This document shows positions 13,131-14,576 of a DNA stretch of 14,576 nucleotides, in pieces. The notes below the pieces were generated by a model, which was not told the origin of the DNA, made no database searches, and saw nothing but the letters and a program-made list of their open reading frames with translations. Where the stretch lies: contig JBOGZD010000075.1 in assembly GCA_050697155.1 (NCBI GenBank), positions 1-14,576 on the forward strand, given 5' to 3'. The translations under genes were made by a program, and so were the position numbers. Numbering within the stretch: position 1 is the stretch's first letter; each line of letters begins with the position of its first letter. This DNA comes from JBOGZD01 sp050697155 (GTDB taxonomy: Bacteria; Actinomycetota; Thermoleophilia; Solirubrobacterales; 70-9).

Positions 13131-13169
13131 TTGGGGGATTGGGGGTCATATACGGCCCTTATTCCCCAA
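13131..13169 (+). terminator. Long stem-loop after the RpiR gene
   Basis: TTGGGGGAT (13131-13139) pairs with ATTCCCCAA (13161-13169) with one G-T pair, over a 21-base loop that has further GGG/CCC pairing and an AT-rich CATATA. It could be the regulator's terminator or an upstream control site for pdxS. Confidence 0.35.
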
Positions 13170-13186
13170 CCGCCGAGAGAACGGCC

Positions 13187-13213
13187 AGTACAAGCTGGCC
13201 GCGCAGTACAAGC
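13187..13213. promoter_or_regulatory. Direct repeat AGTACAAGC upstream of pdxS
   Basis: AGTACAAGC occurs at 13187-13195 and 13205-13213, with a period of 18 bases, about 50-80 bases before the pdxS -10. Evenly spaced 9-mers on nearly the same helix face suggest a regulator site. Confidence 0.4.
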
Positions 13214-13264
13214 CGATGCGTGCGATTTCGTCGCTCTGCGAGCGGCATCCCGCGACCCGTCTCG

Positions 13265-13270
13265 TATCCT
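13265..13270 (+). promoter_or_regulatory. -10 element (TATCCT) of pdxS
   Basis: TATCCT lies 8 bases before ATG 13279, the same geometry as the other leaderless candidates. No Shine-Dalgarno sequence lies between. Confidence 0.5.
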
Positions 13271-13278
13271 TGGCCGGG

Positions 13279-14166
13279 ATGGCCGAAAGGGCGACATTCC
13301 GGGTCAAGCGAGGCCTCGCCGAGATGCTCAAGGGCGGGGTGATCATGGACGTGACCACGGCCGAGCAGGCGCGGATCGCCGAGGACACTGGGGCAGTCGC
13401 GGTGATGGCGCTCGAGCGGGTGCCGGCCGACATCCGCGCCGACGGCGGCGTCGCCCGGATGGCGAGCCCCAAGGTGATCAAGGAGATCCAGGAAGCGGTG
13501 ACGATCCCGGTGATGGCAAAGGCGAGGATCGGCCACTTCGCCGAGGCCCAGGTGCTCCAGGCGCTCGAGGTCGACTACGTCGACGAGTCCGAGGTGCTGA
13601 CGCCGGCCGACGAGGCAAACCACATCGACAAGCATTCCTTCGAGGTCCCGTTCGTCTGCGGCGCCACCGACCTGGGCGAGGCGCTGCGCCGGATCGGCGA
13701 GGGGGCGGCGATGATCCGCTCCAAGGGCGAGGCGGGGACCGGCAACATCGTCGAGGCGGTTCGCCACCTGCGCGAGATCGTCGGCGGCATCAAGCGGCTC
13801 GGAGTGCTACCGAAGGAGGAGCTCGCCGCGGCTGCGAAGGAGCTGCGGGCGCCGATCGACGTGGTCGAGGAGGTCGCCGAGGCAGGCTGGCTTCCGGTCC
13901 CCATGTTCTGCGCCGGCGGGATCGCAACGCCCGCCGACGCGGCGCTGACCATGCAGCTCGGCGCCGAGGGCAACTTCGTCGGCTCGGGGATCTTCAAGTC
14001 CGAGGACCCCGAGCGCCGCGCCCGCGCGATCGTCGAGGCGACGACGCACGCCGACGACCCCGAGCGGGTCGCGGCGGCGTCGATCGAGCTCGGCGAGCCG
14101 ATGCGCGGCGACGACATCGCCGAGCTCGCCGCCCAGGGCGAGCTGCTCCAGCAGCGCGGGGTCTGA
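13279..14166 (+). CDS. pdxS: Pyridoxal 5'-phosphate synthase, PdxS subunit
   Basis: The protein is 295 aa from ATG 13279, the usual family length. PdxS condenses ribose 5-phosphate, glyceraldehyde 3-phosphate and ammonia into PLP. The catalytic residues fall at the canonical numbers: D24 in VIMDV, K81 in MAKARIGHF (ribose phosphate Schiff base) and K149 in IRSKGEAGTGN (the second lysine). HIDKHSFEVPFVCGATDLGEALRR and PMFCAGGIATPADAALTMQLG complete the phosphate-binding barrel. The longer upstream start at 13042 adds non-family sequence and is rejected. Twelve PdxS subunits form the core that takes ammonia from PdxT, encoded next. Cytoplasmic. Confidence 0.98.
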   Translation: MAERATFRVKRGLAEMLKGGVIMDVTTAEQARIAEDTGAVAVMALERVPADIRADGGVARMASPKVIKEIQEAVTIPVMAKARIGHFAEAQVLQALEVDYVDESEVLTPADEANHIDKHSFEVPFVCGATDLGEALRRIGEGAAMIRSKGEAGTGNIVEAVRHLREIVGGIKRLGVLPKEELAAAAKELRAPIDVVEEVAEAGWLPVPMFCAGGIATPADAALTMQLGAEGNFVGSGIFKSEDPERRARAIVEATTHADDPERVAAASIELGEPMRGDDIAELAAQGELLQQRGV

Positions 14167-14168
14167 GC

Positions 14169-14576
14169 TTGAGCCGTTCGGAGTCGGTGGCGCCGATCGA
14201 GGCGGGGGGGAGGCCCCTGCGAACCGGCGTGCTCGCCAGTCAGGGCGACTTCGCCGCCCACGCCCAGGCGCTGGAGCAGCTCGGATCGGACCCGGTCGAG
14301 GTCCGCACCCGCGAGCAGCTCACGGGGCTCGACGCGCTGGTGATCCCGGGAGGCGAGTCGACGACGATCGCCAAGGCGATCGAGCGCGACCGGCTCGAGC
14401 CCGCGATCCGCGCCCACCACGACGCCGACCGCCCGATCCTCGGCACCTGCGCCGGGATGATCCTCTGCGGCCACGAGCACCTCGGGCTGCTCGACGTCAC
14501 CACGCGCCGAAACGCCTTCGGTCGCCAGCTCGCCTCGTTCGAGGCCGACCTCGAGGTCGCCGGGCTCGGCGACGAG
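14169..14576 (+). CDS. pdxT: PdxT glutaminase subunit, partial at window end
   Basis: 136 codons are visible, the N-terminal two thirds of a protein usually near 190-200 aa. It is a class I glutamine amidotransferase that hydrolyses glutamine and channels ammonia to PdxS. Visible landmarks are GVLASQGDFAAHAQAL (usually LALQGD; here Ser replaces Leu), VIPGGESTTIAK, which forms the oxyanion and glutamine site, and GTCAGMIL with the nucleophile C94. The His/Glu of the triad lie beyond the window. TTG 14169, two bases after the pdxS stop, is the first start; GTG 14187 is an alternative, and the family core begins near residue 19. Cotranscribed with pdxS. Confidence 0.96.
   Translation, partial: MSRSESVAPIEAGGRPLRTGVLASQGDFAAHAQALEQLGSDPVEVRTREQLTGLDALVIPGGESTTIAKAIERDRLEPAIRAHHDADRPILGTCAGMILCGHEHLGLLDVTTRRNAFGRQLASFEADLEVAGLGDE

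Noticed and set aside
13575..14480. A 301-codon open frame on the minus strand
   Set aside because: It is antisense to pdxS and pdxT, whose identity is certain.
1..14576. CRISPR array, rRNA or insertion sequence
   Set aside because: No regularly spaced repeats, rRNA-like sequence or transposase was seen on either strand.

Overview
The window is very G+C-rich and reads as an actinobacterial chromosome segment. Protein family resemblance points loosely to Thermoleophilia/Solirubrobacterales; that placement is inference from recall, not a search. Several genes appear to be leaderless: a TAnnnT -10 element lies 7 or 8 bases before the start codon of five genes, with no Shine-Dalgarno sequence.

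Layout. Bases 1-191 are the end of a thioredoxin-fold gene. A tRNA with anticodon CAT lies at 280-353. Its 3' half, from the anticodon loop to the end, is repeated exactly as a 45-bp direct repeat at 311-355 and 9830-9874. These are the attL and attR of a genomic island of about 9.5 kb. The island's integrase is broken: one deletion scar near 1211 joins the N-terminal part of a phospholipase-D-like nuclease to the catalytic domain of a tyrosine recombinase. The island is therefore probably no longer self-mobile. Both inner ends share a similar hairpin and a 13-bp repeat, which may be recombinase arm sites.

Island cargo. A two-gene helix-turn-helix operon on the minus strand (1775-2270) has a well-formed promoter set between GACAA/TTGTC repeats. 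A Phd/VapC-type toxin-antitoxin pair follows (2445-3097). Next is a run of poorly known genes (3265-7744): a TPR-like protein with a C-terminal SEC-C zinc motif, a two-part protein broken by a frameshift, a small acidic protein, and a large protein with an N-terminal SEC-C motif. A minus-strand hypothetical gene (7784-8137) precedes a GTGA-overlapping pair of HTH protein and AbiEii-like nucleotidyltransferase (8254-9701). That pair looks like a type IV-like toxin-antitoxin system, and its first gene lacks a canonical start codon. The SEC-C cluster and the HTH/nucleotidyltransferase pair are the best candidates for undescribed biology.

Right flank. Ordinary chromosome resumes after attR: a secreted protein of unknown function, a membrane-anchored protein, a minus-strand membrane protein, an RpiR-family regulator, and pdxS-pdxT, the ribose-5-phosphate-dependent pyridoxal phosphate synthase. 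pdxT runs off the window end.
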